Positions 1-9,803 of a stretch of 64,000 nucleotides of DNA are shown one piece after another. Location: positions 124,001 to 188,000 of the forward strand of contig NZ_BBQF01000002.1 in the NCBI RefSeq assembly GCF_000813345.1, in the 5' to 3' direction. This stretch comes from Sulfurospirillum arsenophilum NBRC 109478. GTDB taxonomy: Bacteria; Campylobacterota; Campylobacteria; Campylobacterales; Sulfurospirillaceae. Each line of letters starts with the position of its first letter. The stretch's first letter is position 1. The translations under genes and the position numbers were made by a program. The notes under the pieces were generated by a model, which was given only the letters and a program-made list of their open reading frames with translations, searched no databases and had not been told where the DNA came from.

Positions 1-1176
1 ATTGGCTTTTTCATTGACTTGTACTTGTTGTGTTAAATTGAGTTGGTACTCTACAGGGTCTTCAACGGTAATAATTTTACTTTGTACACTCTTAATAGCA
101 TTGAGAGCTGCATAAAGCGTTGTCGTTTTACCGCTTCCTGTTGGGCCTGTAACGAAGATAATACCATAAGGTGTTCGCATGGCTTGTGAAAATTTAGCAT
201 AAGTTTCTGGCTGCATTCCTAAATCTTCAATCTTAATCATCACTTTAGATTTATCTAAAACACGAATCACAATGGATTCCCCATTAATGGTAGGAAGAGC
301 TGAAATCCTAAAATCATATTCTTTGCCAAGGATGGAAGCTGAAAAACGACCATCTTGAGGTTTACGCTTTTCGGCAATGTCCATGTTTGAGAGTAACTTC
401 ATACGTGAAGAAAGCGGAGGATAAATGTCTTTATCAAAAATAAATGTTTCCGTGAGCATACCGTCTATGCGGCTACGCACAATACAGTTATTTTCCGTTG
501 GCTCGATATGAATATCACTTGCACGGGCTAAGATGGACGTTTTGAGAAGAATTTCAATCAGTTTAAAAATGCTAGAAGACTCTTGTGGATTATCAAGTGC
601 ACTGGATGTAATTTCTTTGCGAATATCACTTACAAGCCCTTTAATACTTTCGCTGAGTTCCATTTTGACAAGATATTTATCGATCTGGGAAGGTTCCGCA
701 ATAATAACTTTGAGAAGTTTTCGTGGAAAGATTCTTTGAACGCCCTCTTGTGCATTCATGTCGAGTGGATCTCTGAGCGCTACAAATACATTAATTTCAT
801 CTTCTTTGATTGGTAATGCTTTGTACTTTTTGAGCTGAAGAAACGGAAGTTTAGAAGAGAGTCGATAGTCTATATCAACAGAGTCTAAATCCATATATTT
901 GTAGTTAAGATTTTTTGCAAGTGCTTGTAAAAATGTTTCATTATTGATTGCAAAATTTGTATTAATATCTTCTAATTTCAAATGATTTTTTTTAAAAAAG
1001 TCAATGATTAAAATAAGAAGATCATCTTTATTGATGATATTTTTTTTTAAAAGAATTTCACCCAATATGTGATGGCTACTCTCTTTTAGCTCTTCTTTAA
1101 TTTCAGTAGCACTCTTTTCATCAATAATTTGTTTTTGAATCAGATAAGATAAGAGAGTTGTTACGCTATTATTCAT
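1..1176 (-). CDS. mshE: MSHA-type pilus assembly ATPase MshE (GspE/PilB family), 3' part missing
   Basis: Hexameric ATPase that powers pilin polymerisation at the inner membrane. Translating the minus strand from the ATG at 1174-1176 gives about 392 residues before the window edge; the C-terminus is missing. An N-terminal MshEN/T2SSE-N-like region (LGEILLKKNIINKDD) precedes the ATPase core, where Walker A GPTGSGKTTTLYAAL lies near residue 342 and an Asp-box-like VEDPVEYQ follows. MshEN domains bind cyclic-di-GMP in MSHA systems; whether this one does cannot be judged by eye. It lies 64 bp downstream of the mshN-like gene and matches the Vibrio order mshM-N-E. The family is certain; the subfamily name rests on synteny. 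Confidence 0.9.
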   Translation of the reverse strand, partial: MNNSVTTLLSYLIQKQIIDEKSATEIKEELKESSHHILGEILLKKNIINKDDLLILIIDFFKKNHLKLEDINTNFAINNETFLQALAKNLNYKYMDLDSVDIDYRLSSKLPFLQLKKYKALPIKEDEINVFVALRDPLDMNAQEGVQRIFPRKLLKVIIAEPSQIDKYLVKMELSESIKGLVSDIRKEITSSALDNPQESSSIFKLIEILLKTSILARASDIHIEPTENNCIVRSRIDGMLTETFIFDKDIYPPLSSRMKLLSNMDIAEKRKPQDGRFSASILGKEYDFRISALPTINGESIVIRVLDKSKVMIKIEDLGMQPETYAKFSQAMRTPYGIIFVTGPTGSGKTTTLYAALNAIKSVQSKIITVEDPVEYQLNLTQQVQVNEKAN

Positions 1177-1240
1177 GGTTTACCACTGTGTATGGATTTT
1201 ATTTATTATATCATTGCTCAGTATAAAAAATAAAACCTGT

Positions 1241-2089
1241 TTAATCAATGCTTTCTCCACTCATAATTTGAGTTAGTAGATTTTGAGCTACTTTTGATTT
1301 ATTGTTTTTCAAATAAGCTTCTAGTGCCGAAATTGCATCTTGTTTTTGTCCCAGTTTCAATTTGGATTTTGCAAATAAAATCCAGCTTTTTTCATTATCT
1401 GCATCAATTGTATTTGCGATGATGGACCATTTATTACTATCTTGATAATTTTTTGATATATAGTATTCTTCTGCCAGCATTAATGCAAAAATGATATTAT
1501 GTGATTTCTCAAATCTCTCTTTGAGGTATTTAATAGAGTTTACTTCTTGTGTTTCGATTTTAATAACACCTTTGGACTTCTGCTCTTCAAGTAGAGGAGG
1601 TGGCAATAACGATGTATCAATTTTATCTTCTTTAGTACGATAAAAGCTCTCTTCATCATTTTTACTTGTTTTCCGTATTAAAACTCTGTTTTCAAGTTCT
1701 TCTTCTTGGGTACTAACTTTTACTTGGCTCTGCGTTGGTTCTGGTAAATAAGAATCTTTTTGCTCAAGACTTTTTTTCCCAATGAGCGGAAGTTGCAATA
1801 GGAGTGTCTCATCAGTCACATTTTGTTCTTTTAGTGGTACATATGTCGATACGATTGTGTTAGGTGTAGTTGAGAGGTTGTTTTCTATTGGACTAGTACC
1901 ATTTTGCATTGCAGGCACAGATGTATTTTCTTTTGAAGTTACAGAATGCAGTGACGTAGCATAGAAAATAAATCCAATAATAGAGAGTAAAAAAAATAAT
2001 GCACTCAAAATAAAATAGGGTAAATATTTTTTGAGTCGATACTTAAAAACTTTTTTTTCCAGTTCAAGAATCTCTAATGTACTAAGCAT
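1241..2089 (-). CDS. mshN: MshN-like membrane-anchored TPR protein
   Basis: 282 residues. A basic N-terminus is followed by one membrane segment at about residues 23-46, a low-complexity linker of roughly 130 residues, and a C-terminal helical part (about 195-280) that reads as TPR-like repeats (EKSWILFAKSKLKLGQ, DAISALEAYLKNN). This is the architecture expected of MshN, a bitopic assembly protein. The start overlaps the mshM stop by 8 bp, so translation is probably coupled. Sequence similarity to Vibrio MshN looks weak; the name depends on position between mshM and mshE. Confidence 0.7.
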   Translation of the reverse strand: MLSTLEILELEKKVFKYRLKKYLPYFILSALFFLLSIIGFIFYATSLHSVTSKENTSVPAMQNGTSPIENNLSTTPNTIVSTYVPLKEQNVTDETLLLQLPLIGKKSLEQKDSYLPEPTQSQVKVSTQEEELENRVLIRKTSKNDEESFYRTKEDKIDTSLLPPPLLEEQKSKGVIKIETQEVNSIKYLKERFEKSHNIIFALMLAEEYYISKNYQDSNKWSIIANTIDADNEKSWILFAKSKLKLGQKQDAISALEAYLKNNKSKVAQNLLTQIMSGESID

Positions 2090-2891
2090 GGAGCATTCCT
2101 AAACTAATACCAGCCATCTCAAAATATTTTACATGTAAAGCATTTGTTTTGACTAAAGAGGGGTTGTGCTCATCGTAATATTCTAAAATTTCAAAAAGTT
2201 TGTACATCAATTTATTGATTGTCCGCAGATTTCCATTCGTAAGTTTGGCAATCAATGTGTAATGTTTATCTTTAAAAAGATTGAGGTATCCAAAATGATT
2301 ATGGAATAAAAGTTTTTTTTCTATATAAGTTTTAATCTCACTCTTTGAAGCTGTATCTATCTCAATGGTCTCCCAAATACGTGTTTGGAAATAATCTTTA
2401 GCAAGAAGATCTTCTTGTTCCGTTTTATGCACTGTAAATAAAAATTTAAGTAGTCGTGAATCTGCCATAAGGCGAATTTTTTCAATGAGGTCCGTTGGAT
2501 AAAGCTGTGCCTCATCAATTAAGACAGGAATAGCTTCTTTGGAAGATGTAATATGTTTTTCAAGTAAAACTAAAAATTCGTTGTAATGCGAAAATTCAGG
2601 AGCGCACTCTTCAAAGATGTTTTCGTATAAGGTTTGAAGAAAGATTTTTTCTTCAAAAAAAGGCCTTGGAAAAAAAATGATACGTTTTTTTCCTTTCTGG
2701 TCATTATAAATTTTCTGAAGTAGAAACGTTTTTCCAGTTCCTGGCTTGCCATAAAACAGAATTAATTTCAATGGTTTGTCTAACGCATTGACAAGTTTGT
2801 TATACATTGTTGTTGATTTATCTAGGCTAATATAATCAAATACTTCACCATCAATAAAAATGTTTTTGAGATCGCTATAATGATTATTCAT
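2082..2891 (-). CDS. mshM: MshM-like AAA ATPase (ExeA/GspA family)
   Basis: 269 residues when started at the ATG at 2889-2891, which overlaps the end of mshL by 8 bp; a TTG at 2912 would add seven residues but has no better ribosome site. Walker A is GKPGTGKTFLLQ near residue 50 and Walker B is IPVLIDEAQLY near residue 125, followed by a sensor-like region (ADSRLLKFLFTVHKTEQ). These are ExeA/MshM-type AAA proteins, which in related machines act with the secretin. A copy of the iterated palindrome TTTACATGTAAA lies inside the gene at 2128-2139 and is read as Leu-His-Val-Lys. Confidence 0.85.
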   Translation of the reverse strand: MNNHYSDLKNIFIDGEVFDYISLDKSTTMYNKLVNALDKPLKLILFYGKPGTGKTFLLQKIYNDQKGKKRIIFFPRPFFEEKIFLQTLYENIFEECAPEFSHYNEFLVLLEKHITSSKEAIPVLIDEAQLYPTDLIEKIRLMADSRLLKFLFTVHKTEQEDLLAKDYFQTRIWETIEIDTASKSEIKTYIEKKLLFHNHFGYLNLFKDKHYTLIAKLTNGNLRTINKLMYKLFEILEYYDEHNPSLVKTNALHVKYFEMAGISLGMLHA

Positions 2892-4428
2892 TGATTTTTT
2901 GACTATACCCAAGGTCTTTAAGGGTTGTTTTGTTTATACCTTTTGAGCCGATGATTCGAGGGGTAATGACAAAGACCAATTCTCTATTTTCAATCGTATC
3001 GGATGAGTGCTTAAAGGCTTCACCAAGGTAGGGAATACTGCTTAAAAGTGGGACACTACTATCTTGTTTTCCTTTATTAGAATCGATAAGTCCACCGAGA
3101 ATAATAGTACTTCCATCTTTAACTTTCACCACAGTCGAGAGTTTTTTCTCTTGTGTATCAGGTGCCATGACTCTTTCATTCCCAGCCGTTCTTTGTGCAT
3201 TGTCTGCCGAGTATTTAAAACTACTCACAGAAGGGTTGATACGCAATATAATTTCATTCTCTTCTGAAATCTCAGGAGTAATGTTGAGAAGCACCCCTAT
3301 AAAAATGGAATAATTGGTATAGGTTGTTGTGAGCGTTGTATTGGTGGTTGCTGCAGTATTCGTCGTATTTTGTGCAACGCGATAATTAATGTTGTCTCCA
3401 ATGGTAATGAGCGCTTGCTGATTGTTCATGGTCAATACTTTTGGGCTAGAGATGACTTTGGTTTCTCCTGAAGAATTGAGAAAATCAATTACGCCTGAAA
3501 CAGAAAAGACCGCATCATTAACAACGGTAAGATTATTAATATTTTTTTGTATCGTTGTGTCATAAAGAGAACTGGTCGTTGTATCGGTTGAATAGGTTGT
3601 GTTATGGGCTTGACCTTGGTTGCTGTTATTAAAAATAGTACTGCTTTTAAATCCTAGTGAAAATTTACTCCAATCAACACCTGTGTTATTGCTACTGCTA
3701 AGGAGCACTGAAATAATCGAGACATCAATTAAGACTTGCCTATGAAGTCTATCTTGGAGTAGGTCAATATACTCAGAAACACGATCAAGTTGTTTTTTAG
3801 TTGCGGTAACGGTAATCATACCCGCATTGGCATTGATAATAGGAGGTGCCGCAACATAAGCTTCAGATCCTGTGTTAAGAACTGAAGTTAACTCTGTTGA
3901 GATTGTTTTCCAAAAGTCAAATGACTCATTTGAAGAAATAGTATTTTGACTTTGTGCAGTAGTGTTTTTAGAAGAAGTTCCTCCACTTGTTGCATCTGTT
4001 GGTGTTGCATCGACAGATGCATTGATAACAGCTTTACCTTCTCTGATAGAAGAGATGTAGTCTAGTTTGAATGATTTGCTACCCAGTGCAGAAATCTTTA
4101 AAAAACTTTTATTGTAGGTGTAAAAAAGGTCATTGTCGTGAATAATATTTTGAAAGACTTCATCCAGTGAAAGATTTTTAATGTTAATGCCATTTAAATT
4201 TTTTGCCAGTGCTTTTTCGGCTTCGCTATCTTTAATAACAATACTAAAGTTACACACTTCCGCTAATTCCGCTAGTAACTCTGCTCCAGTTGCTTTATTA
4301 TTGGTTTTAATATTAAAGGTACGGTAGTCACATCCTGTAGTTTTTTCCGCTGCCAAAAGAGACAATGGAGAAAGTATGATACTGAAAAGTGTAAGAAAAA
4401 TGATAAATTTATTTGGAAAATATTTCAA
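2884..4428 (-). CDS. mshL: MshL/PilQ/GspD-family secretin
   Basis: Outer-membrane secretin forming the pilus exit channel. I start it at the TTG at 4426-4428, preceded by AGGAG at correct spacing, giving 514 residues; an upstream start at 4479 would overlap mshK by 71 bp. The N-terminus is a clean signal peptide (MKYFPNKFIIFLTLFSIIL, cleavage near LLA-AEK). N-domain repeats follow (FQNIIHDNDLFYTYN), then a Ser/Thr-rich linker, then the secretin domain with the typical terminal motif VPLLSSIPYLGEAFKHS. It has no visible lipobox, so it is probably not a lipoprotein. Neighbours support the MSHA subfamily. Confidence 0.9.
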   Translation of the reverse strand: MKYFPNKFIIFLTLFSIILSPLSLLAAEKTTGCDYRTFNIKTNNKATGAELLAELAEVCNFSIVIKDSEAEKALAKNLNGINIKNLSLDEVFQNIIHDNDLFYTYNKSFLKISALGSKSFKLDYISSIREGKAVINASVDATPTDATSGGTSSKNTTAQSQNTISSNESFDFWKTISTELTSVLNTGSEAYVAAPPIINANAGMITVTATKKQLDRVSEYIDLLQDRLHRQVLIDVSIISVLLSSSNNTGVDWSKFSLGFKSSTIFNNSNQGQAHNTTYSTDTTTSSLYDTTIQKNINNLTVVNDAVFSVSGVIDFLNSSGETKVISSPKVLTMNNQQALITIGDNINYRVAQNTTNTAATTNTTLTTTYTNYSIFIGVLLNITPEISEENEIILRINPSVSSFKYSADNAQRTAGNERVMAPDTQEKKLSTVVKVKDGSTIILGGLIDSNKGKQDSSVPLLSSIPYLGEAFKHSSDTIENRELVFVITPRIIGSKGINKTTLKDLGYSQKINE

Positions 4429-4825
4429 TATTACTCCTGTCTTTTGTCTTGATAAAAAGTTCTTTTTGTTCAATTTCATTTGTAAGTATGACGCTTTTTT
4501 GGGTTATTTTTGTAATCTTAAACGATTCAATTGTTTCATTGATCCAATACCATTTACCATTAATTTTAACTTTTCGATCTACGATTGCTTCAAGAGAGTA
4601 TTCGGGTTCTTGTACGGGTATATTGACATCACTACTGTTTGGCTCAGAACTTTGAACGACAAAAGGGTTGCTTATTTCATTAATGTTTTTAACATCAACA
4701 CCTACTCTTTTATTTGCAATTTTTGAAAAAATCTGGTCATACTCTTTCACTTCTTGCTCTAAAGATATTCCTTCTTTTGCAATAGCCAATACTGCCAGAA
4801 ATAGAATACATATCATAGTTTTCAA
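4409..4825 (-). CDS. mshK: MshK-like secreted pilus accessory protein
   Basis: 138 residues if started at the TTG at 4823-4825, which overlaps the mshJ stop and has GGGGA upstream; another TTG at 4840 gives 143. A signal peptide (MKTMICILFLAVLAIA) is followed by a polar stretch and a C-terminal beta-rich part (VKINGKWYWINETIESFKI) like the small GspC/PilP-type domain that contacts secretins. No family motif is decisive; the MshK assignment comes from the position between mshJ and mshL and from size. Confidence 0.6.
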   Translation of the reverse strand: MKTMICILFLAVLAIAKEGISLEQEVKEYDQIFSKIANKRVGVDVKNINEISNPFVVQSSEPNSSDVNIPVQEPEYSLEAIVDRKVKINGKWYWINETIESFKITKITQKSVILTNEIEQKELFIKTKDRSNIEIFSK

Positions 4826-5469
4826 TATTTCATTCCCCAAACACTAATTGTAAATTGGCCTTCAATATTTTTTTTACCAGTCCAACTGAACTCAGAAATA
4901 TCAACGACAAGTTCACTCTCTTCTATGGCATTCATAAACTTCATAATGTTAGTAAAAGAACCACTAAAATAAACTTTAAGTATAAGGATTTGTTCTATTT
5001 TTTGCATACTGGGTTCATTTATTTTATTATCAATCACTTTAATAGTAACAGAATATTTTTGTGCATAGTCTGTAATAGAATGAAGAAAATCTGCCCAATT
5101 TTTTTCGTTAAATAATAAATAAGAGAGCTCTTTGAGTTTATTATCAATGTACGTATTGATATAAAGAGTTTTTTCCAAACGAAGCTTTGAATTTTCAATC
5201 TCAGAGTTCATTTTTTTAATGAAAAAAGTAGCATCACTCTCCCTCGAAATAGACTCCAAGTACACTTGTTCCTCACGAAGTTTTTTTTCAATTTCTTTCG
5301 TATTTCTAAGCGTTTGACTAAGTGTTCTGTCTGTTATAGGAAAGAGAAAACTGTAAAACAAAAATCCAATAAGCACAAAAACCATCGTAAAAATAAGATA
5401 CGTTTCGCTGGTTTTTTTATTTTGAAAGAAAAGATCGATTTTTTCTAATAAATCATCAATACTATTCAT
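4822..5469 (-). CDS. mshJ: MshJ/PilO-like inner-membrane alignment protein
   Basis: 215 residues. One membrane segment near residues 24-43 (YLIFTMVFVLIGFLFYSFLF), then a coiled coil (about 50-105) and a C-terminal ferredoxin-like part (EQILILKVYFSGSFTNIMKF, SELVVDISEFSW). This is the PilO/GspM-type plan: a bitopic protein whose periplasmic domain pairs with PilN/PilP-like partners. Start overlaps the mshI stop by 8 bp. The family call is structural; the MSHA name follows from synteny. Confidence 0.75.
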   Translation of the reverse strand: MNSIDDLLEKIDLFFQNKKTSETYLIFTMVFVLIGFLFYSFLFPITDRTLSQTLRNTKEIEKKLREEQVYLESISRESDATFFIKKMNSEIENSKLRLEKTLYINTYIDNKLKELSYLLFNEKNWADFLHSITDYAQKYSVTIKVIDNKINEPSMQKIEQILILKVYFSGSFTNIMKFMNAIEESELVVDISEFSWTGKKNIEGQFTISVWGMKY

Positions 5470-6988
5470 TTATTAAGCCAATAGTGATTTTACTCGTATA
5501 GAGTTGTATTTTATCGTCCTGAAGAATTTTATCTGTGTTGATTTTGTACTTATTAAGTGCAGATAAGTCTTGTATGAATTCTGTAATTTTTTTTTCATTT
5601 TTATTACGTACAAAAACATCAAGTTGATTTTTTTTGAAATCAATCTCTTCGATTTTGCAATCATTCTTATTGGATAAAGAGAAAATTTCAAGTAGCATAG
5701 ATGTTTTCATCGTATACGAGATTTTTTTATTATAAATTTCTACGAGTAATTTTTTTCGAAATTCAAACTTTGTTGTTTCACTGGCAATCAGTCCATCAAT
5801 CTTCTCTTTTTCAGTTTTGAGTAAGGCTAGATCTTGTCTCATCCCAGATGTCTTTGCAAACAGTTCATTATACGTATTGGTATAGTGTGATGTTTGAAAA
5901 TGTAAAAAAGAGTTATAACAAAATTGATAAGTAGGATAAATAAGGCTTATGCCAATACTTGCGGCGATTACACCTAAAAATTTCCCTGAAGCTCTGTATT
6001 TAAGAGGAGGGGGTCTTTTAAAGATTGAAAAATTGAGATGATCATCAGGATTTTCAATATACAGTTGAGCACTAAGCATCATGAGAAGATGCATCTGATC
6101 CATGTTTTCTTTTGATGATGCGGTTGAAGTACTAAAATCAAATTTAGATGTCTCAATATCAAGATGATTTTTAGTAAATTCTAAAATATCACCAAAAGAC
6201 CCAATCTCAGAACCAATATAGATTTTATCAATATAATCAATGTTGTAAGAACGTTTTGTAAAGACTAATATTTCACTAATATACAGATAAATATCATTAA
6301 AAAGTTGTAATAAATTTTCTTGATATTGGCTATGTGTCGCTTTTAACCCTTCTTGCATCAATAATGTATAAAAACTTTCCTCATCCATTCGCTCACCGAG
6401 GAGTTCACAAAATTTTTCATTCATTTCGTGAAGAGAGTAATGTAATGATTTTGAATAAATATATTCGCCATTTTTATAGACAGCTAAAAAAGCATCGGAC
6501 TTTTGAAAATAGACAAAACAATGTGTTTCGTCTATGCTAAGAAAATTTTTACGATATAAAGCTTTAATGAGAAAAGGTGCAGTCGTTATATAATCAATGT
6601 AGTGTATTTTTTCTTTAATAGGTAAAAATTTGGCTTGCAGTAACGTGGTATCAATAAGAAAAATATTAAAAGATCTATTATTGATATCCTTAGATTCTGT
6701 CTCAATATAATTGATAATATATTCTATAGAAGAATCAAGTGCCAATTCATCATAAATTTTTATCTCAATAGCATCTTTAATATCGCTGTCTTGAATATTG
6801 TGGTTGATATCAATGGTACTGCTAATAACATCCCGTGTTTGTAGATAGGAGATACTAAAAGCATTTTTGTGCTTTTGCTCTAATGGACAAAGTGTGCTAT
6901 TTCGAAATGAGTGCGTATATGAAATTTGCGAAAAGGGATCGATAGAAACAATTTCTGCGCTAAAATTCTTAGTTTCACTAGCGAGCAT
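5462..6988 (-). CDS. mshI: MshI-like protein (PilM + PilN-like fusion)
   Basis: 508 residues, first gene of the pilus block in this window. The N-terminal two thirds read as a PilM-like actin-fold platform protein (for example FLIDTTLLQAKFLP and YIDKIYIGSEIGSFGDILEF). A single membrane segment follows near residues 333-356, then a coiled coil and a PilN-like periplasmic tail. This fusion is how MshI appears in MSHA loci. AAAGGA precedes the ATG. The gap to era downstream on the plus side is only 37 bp, but era reads away from its own terminator, so the two need not be co-transcribed. Confidence 0.75.
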   Translation of the reverse strand: MLASETKNFSAEIVSIDPFSQISYTHSFRNSTLCPLEQKHKNAFSISYLQTRDVISSTIDINHNIQDSDIKDAIEIKIYDELALDSSIEYIINYIETESKDINNRSFNIFLIDTTLLQAKFLPIKEKIHYIDYITTAPFLIKALYRKNFLSIDETHCFVYFQKSDAFLAVYKNGEYIYSKSLHYSLHEMNEKFCELLGERMDEESFYTLLMQEGLKATHSQYQENLLQLFNDIYLYISEILVFTKRSYNIDYIDKIYIGSEIGSFGDILEFTKNHLDIETSKFDFSTSTASSKENMDQMHLLMMLSAQLYIENPDDHLNFSIFKRPPPLKYRASGKFLGVIAASIGISLIYPTYQFCYNSFLHFQTSHYTNTYNELFAKTSGMRQDLALLKTEKEKIDGLIASETTKFEFRKKLLVEIYNKKISYTMKTSMLLEIFSLSNKNDCKIEEIDFKKNQLDVFVRNKNEKKITEFIQDLSALNKYKINTDKILQDDKIQLYTSKITIGLINE

Positions 6989-7025
6989 TATTTTTTAATC
7001 CTTTGCACTAACTAAATTACAAACT

Positions 7026-7916
7026 TTATTCAACAATATAACCAATTTTCTTTAACATCTCTTTATCTTGGCTCCAGCCTTGCTTTACAACAACCACAAG
7101 TTTCAAAAAGACACGTTTTTGGGACAAAGATTCAATCAATTGACGCGCGTTCGTACCGATTCTTTTAATGGTTTGACCGTCTTTGCCAATCAGAATCCCT
7201 TTTTGACTTTTTTTATCAACAATGATCGTTGCATAAATATTATCAATCGTCTCTTTTTCATCAACCTTGTCAATGATGACATCTGCAAAATAAGGAATTT
7301 CATCACTCGTATTTTCAAAAATAGCTTCACGGATCAGTTCTTTGTAAATATCACGAGAACGCTCTGTCGTAAGAATCTCAGGATCATAAAGATAAGGATG
7401 CTCTGGCATAAATTTAGAAATGGCTTCTAACAGATAGGCTTGCGAAATTCCTTTTTTGACAGAAACTGGGATAAGGGCTACAAATTTATCTTGATACGCT
7501 TGATATTCAGTGATCTTATCAAAAAGTGCTGTTTGAGAAACACTATCGGTTTTGGTCAAAAGAACCATGTGTGGAATATTGGCTTTATTGAGTGCTGCAA
7601 AATCAATATAATTTTGAATACTATCACTAGCTGGAGCAAGAAAAAGGATAAGATCGCAATCCCCCATCGCTTTCATCGCTTCTTCAAGCATAAATTGATT
7701 TAAAAGGCGTTCTTGTTCATGAATACCAGGAGTGTCAATAAAAATAATTTGTGTATTTTCGTGCATCGCAATAATATTAAGACGTTTTCGCGTGGCGTTG
7801 GCTTTGTGTGAAACCATTGCGAGTTTTTCACCCACTAACCAATTGAGAAGCGAGCTTTTGCCTGCATTGGGTCTACCAATAACGGCGACGTATCCTGTTT
7901 TTGTTTTTTCGTTCAT
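7026..7916 (-). CDS. era: GTPase Era
   Basis: 296 residues, normal length. Era is an essential GTPase that binds the 3' end of 16S rRNA during 30S maturation. G1 is GRPNAGKSSLLN near residue 15, G3 is DTPGIHE, G4 is TKTD; the C-terminal KH domain carries IGKDGQTIKRIG. It sits 13 bp downstream of hslU in the conserved Campylobacterota string rplI-hslV-hslU-era and is likely co-transcribed with them. Confidence 0.97.
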   Translation of the reverse strand: MNEKTKTGYVAVIGRPNAGKSSLLNWLVGEKLAMVSHKANATRKRLNIIAMHENTQIIFIDTPGIHEQERLLNQFMLEEAMKAMGDCDLILFLAPASDSIQNYIDFAALNKANIPHMVLLTKTDSVSQTALFDKITEYQAYQDKFVALIPVSVKKGISQAYLLEAISKFMPEHPYLYDPEILTTERSRDIYKELIREAIFENTSDEIPYFADVIIDKVDEKETIDNIYATIIVDKKSQKGILIGKDGQTIKRIGTNARQLIESLSQKRVFLKLVVVVKQGWSQDKEMLKKIGYIVE

Positions 7917-7929
7917 TTTGCTTCTTTAA

Positions 7930-9255
7930 TTATAAAATATAGCGACTGCTATCTTCACTCTCAACAATGGCATCGAGTTTTTCATGCACTAGTTCTTTGG
8001 TTACATGTAAAGTTTCACCTTCGTGTTCATCAGCACTGTAACTAATATCTTCGAGCACTTTTTCGATAATAGTATGCAGTCTTCTAGCACCAATGTCTTC
8101 CGTTTTCTCATTCGTAATTTGAGCAATTTTAGCAATTGCTTTAATTGCCTCATCTTCAAATATTAATTCCACGCCTTCCGTCTTTAAAAGAGCTTGATAC
8201 TGGCGTAGCAAAGAGTTCTTTGGTTGTGTTAAAATCTGATAGAGTACCTCTTCTGTAAGTGAACTTAGCTCTACACGAAGTGGAAAACGACCTTGAAGTT
8301 CAGGAATCAAATCACTAGGTTTACTCAAATGAAATGCACCTGCGGAGATGAAAAGAATGTGGTCGGTTTTAATGCTTCCATATTTAGTGTTGACATCACT
8401 GCCTTCAACAATTGGAAGAAGATCTCTTTGCACACCTTCTTTACTGGGATCGCTTCTATGCGATTGTGAAGAGTTAACCGCAATTTTATCGATCTCATCG
8501 ATAAAGATAATACCACCATTTTGAGCACGTTCTCTAGCTTCTGTCTTAACCGCTTCCATATCTAAAAGTTTTTCGCTTGCTTCAGTTTTTAGAGCCTCTT
8601 TTGCATCTTTAACTTTCATCTCTTTTTTAATGTTATTTTGTCCAGATCCCAAGATTTTGATGAAAGATTCTTGTACCTTAATCATTTCAGGAGGAAGCGA
8701 AGAATCTCCTAAATCACTGTTATTTTGAGAAATTTCCACTTCGATTTTAAGCTCATCAAGCTCTCCATCGCGAAGTTTCTGACGCATCTTCTCGTAACTT
8801 TTTTCATAGTCCGCTTTTTTCTCTTCACTGACTCCTTTTGGAAGAGGAGGTAGCAGTTTTTCTATAATGGTTTTTTCTACATGTAAAGCAATATCATCTT
8901 GATTTTTTTCTTTGTGCTCTGCTTTGACAAGGTTGATGGATGCCATCATAAGATCACGCACCATTGACTCAACATCACGCCCCACAAAGCCAACTTCTGT
9001 GTATTTGCTTGCTTCTACTTTCACAAAAGGTAAAGAGAGCATTTTTGCCATACGTCGTGCAATTTCAGTCTTGCCCACACCGGTTGAGCCGATCATCAAA
9101 ATGTTCTTTGGCATCACTTCTTCTGCCATTTCACCTTCAAGTTTAAGACGGCGGTAACGATTGCGAAGGGCTATCGCGATTGATTTTTTAGCATTGAATT
9201 GTCCGATGATATACTCATCTAAGTATGCGACAGTTTGTTTTGGTGTTAAATTCAT
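7930..9255 (-). CDS. hslU: ATP-dependent protease ATPase subunit HslU
   Basis: 441 residues. AAA+ unfoldase that feeds substrates to HslV. Walker A is GSTGVGKTEIARR near residue 60; Walker B is GIIFIDEIDKIA near residue 245, after the variable intermediate domain; the C-terminal sensor region includes IGARRLHTIIEKVLEDISY. It starts 6 bp after the hslV stop. Two copies of the palindrome lie in this gene (8000-8011 and 8876-8887), read as Leu-His-Val-Thr and Leu-His-Val-Glu. Confidence 0.97.
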   Translation of the reverse strand: MNLTPKQTVAYLDEYIIGQFNAKKSIAIALRNRYRRLKLEGEMAEEVMPKNILMIGSTGVGKTEIARRMAKMLSLPFVKVEASKYTEVGFVGRDVESMVRDLMMASINLVKAEHKEKNQDDIALHVEKTIIEKLLPPLPKGVSEEKKADYEKSYEKMRQKLRDGELDELKIEVEISQNNSDLGDSSLPPEMIKVQESFIKILGSGQNNIKKEMKVKDAKEALKTEASEKLLDMEAVKTEARERAQNGGIIFIDEIDKIAVNSSQSHRSDPSKEGVQRDLLPIVEGSDVNTKYGSIKTDHILFISAGAFHLSKPSDLIPELQGRFPLRVELSSLTEEVLYQILTQPKNSLLRQYQALLKTEGVELIFEDEAIKAIAKIAQITNEKTEDIGARRLHTIIEKVLEDISYSADEHEGETLHVTKELVHEKLDAIVESEDSSRYIL

Positions 9256-9261
9256 GGTTAT

Positions 9262-9798
9262 TTATCTCTCTAAAACAAATGTTTTGATGTTGTCGTTGGT
9301 ATAAATACACAGTTCACTAGCGATCTTAAGACTCTCTTTAACAAGTGTCTCTTCATCCAAATTGGCATGACGATCAAGTGCTCGCGCTGCAGAAATGGCA
9401 TAGTTTCCACCGCTACCAATCGCCGCAATTTTGCCATCTTCTGGCTCAACCACGTCCCCTGTACCGCTTAGGATAAAGATATGATCGCATGTTAAGACAA
9501 TCATCATAGCTTCTAAACGGCGTAACATTTTATCTTTACGCCACTCTTTGGAAAACTCGATGACAGACTTATACAAATCACCTTTTTTCTGCTCTAATAT
9601 GTTTTCAAACATATCAAAAAGGTTGAATGCGTCTGCGGTACTTCCTGCAAAGCCTGCTAAGATTTTTCCGTTGTAAAGCTTGCGGATTTTGGTGGCATTA
9701 TTTTTAAGAACAGTATTGCCAAAAGTGACCTGTCCGTCACCGCCAATGACCGCTTTGTCTTTGCCGCGACACGCAAGGATGGTGGTTGCTTCAAACAT
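9262..9798 (-). CDS. hslV: ATP-dependent protease peptidase subunit HslV
   Basis: 178 residues. Proteasome-like threonine peptidase. The protein begins [14 protein letters not shown], so the catalytic Thr would be exposed only after loss of a four-residue leader (MFEA), unlike E. coli HslV, where only Met is removed. The same leader occurs in Helicobacter HslV as I remember it. Motifs GGDGQVTFG and [14 protein letters not shown] are typical. It is 5 bp from rplI and 6 bp from hslU. Confidence 0.96.
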   Translation of the reverse strand: MFEATTILACRGKDKAVIGGDGQVTFGNTVLKNNATKIRKLYNGKILAGFAGSTADAFNLFDMFENILEQKKGDLYKSVIEFSKEWRKDKMLRRLEAMMIVLTCDHIFILSGTGDVVEPEDGKIAAIGSGGNYAISAARALDRHANLDEETLVKESLKIASELCIYTNDNIKTFVLER

Positions 9799-9803
9799 AG
9801 CGT

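Noticed and set aside
4376-4726. 116-residue plus-strand frame over mshK and mshL
   Set aside because: Shadow of the MSHA genes; no domain or start signal.
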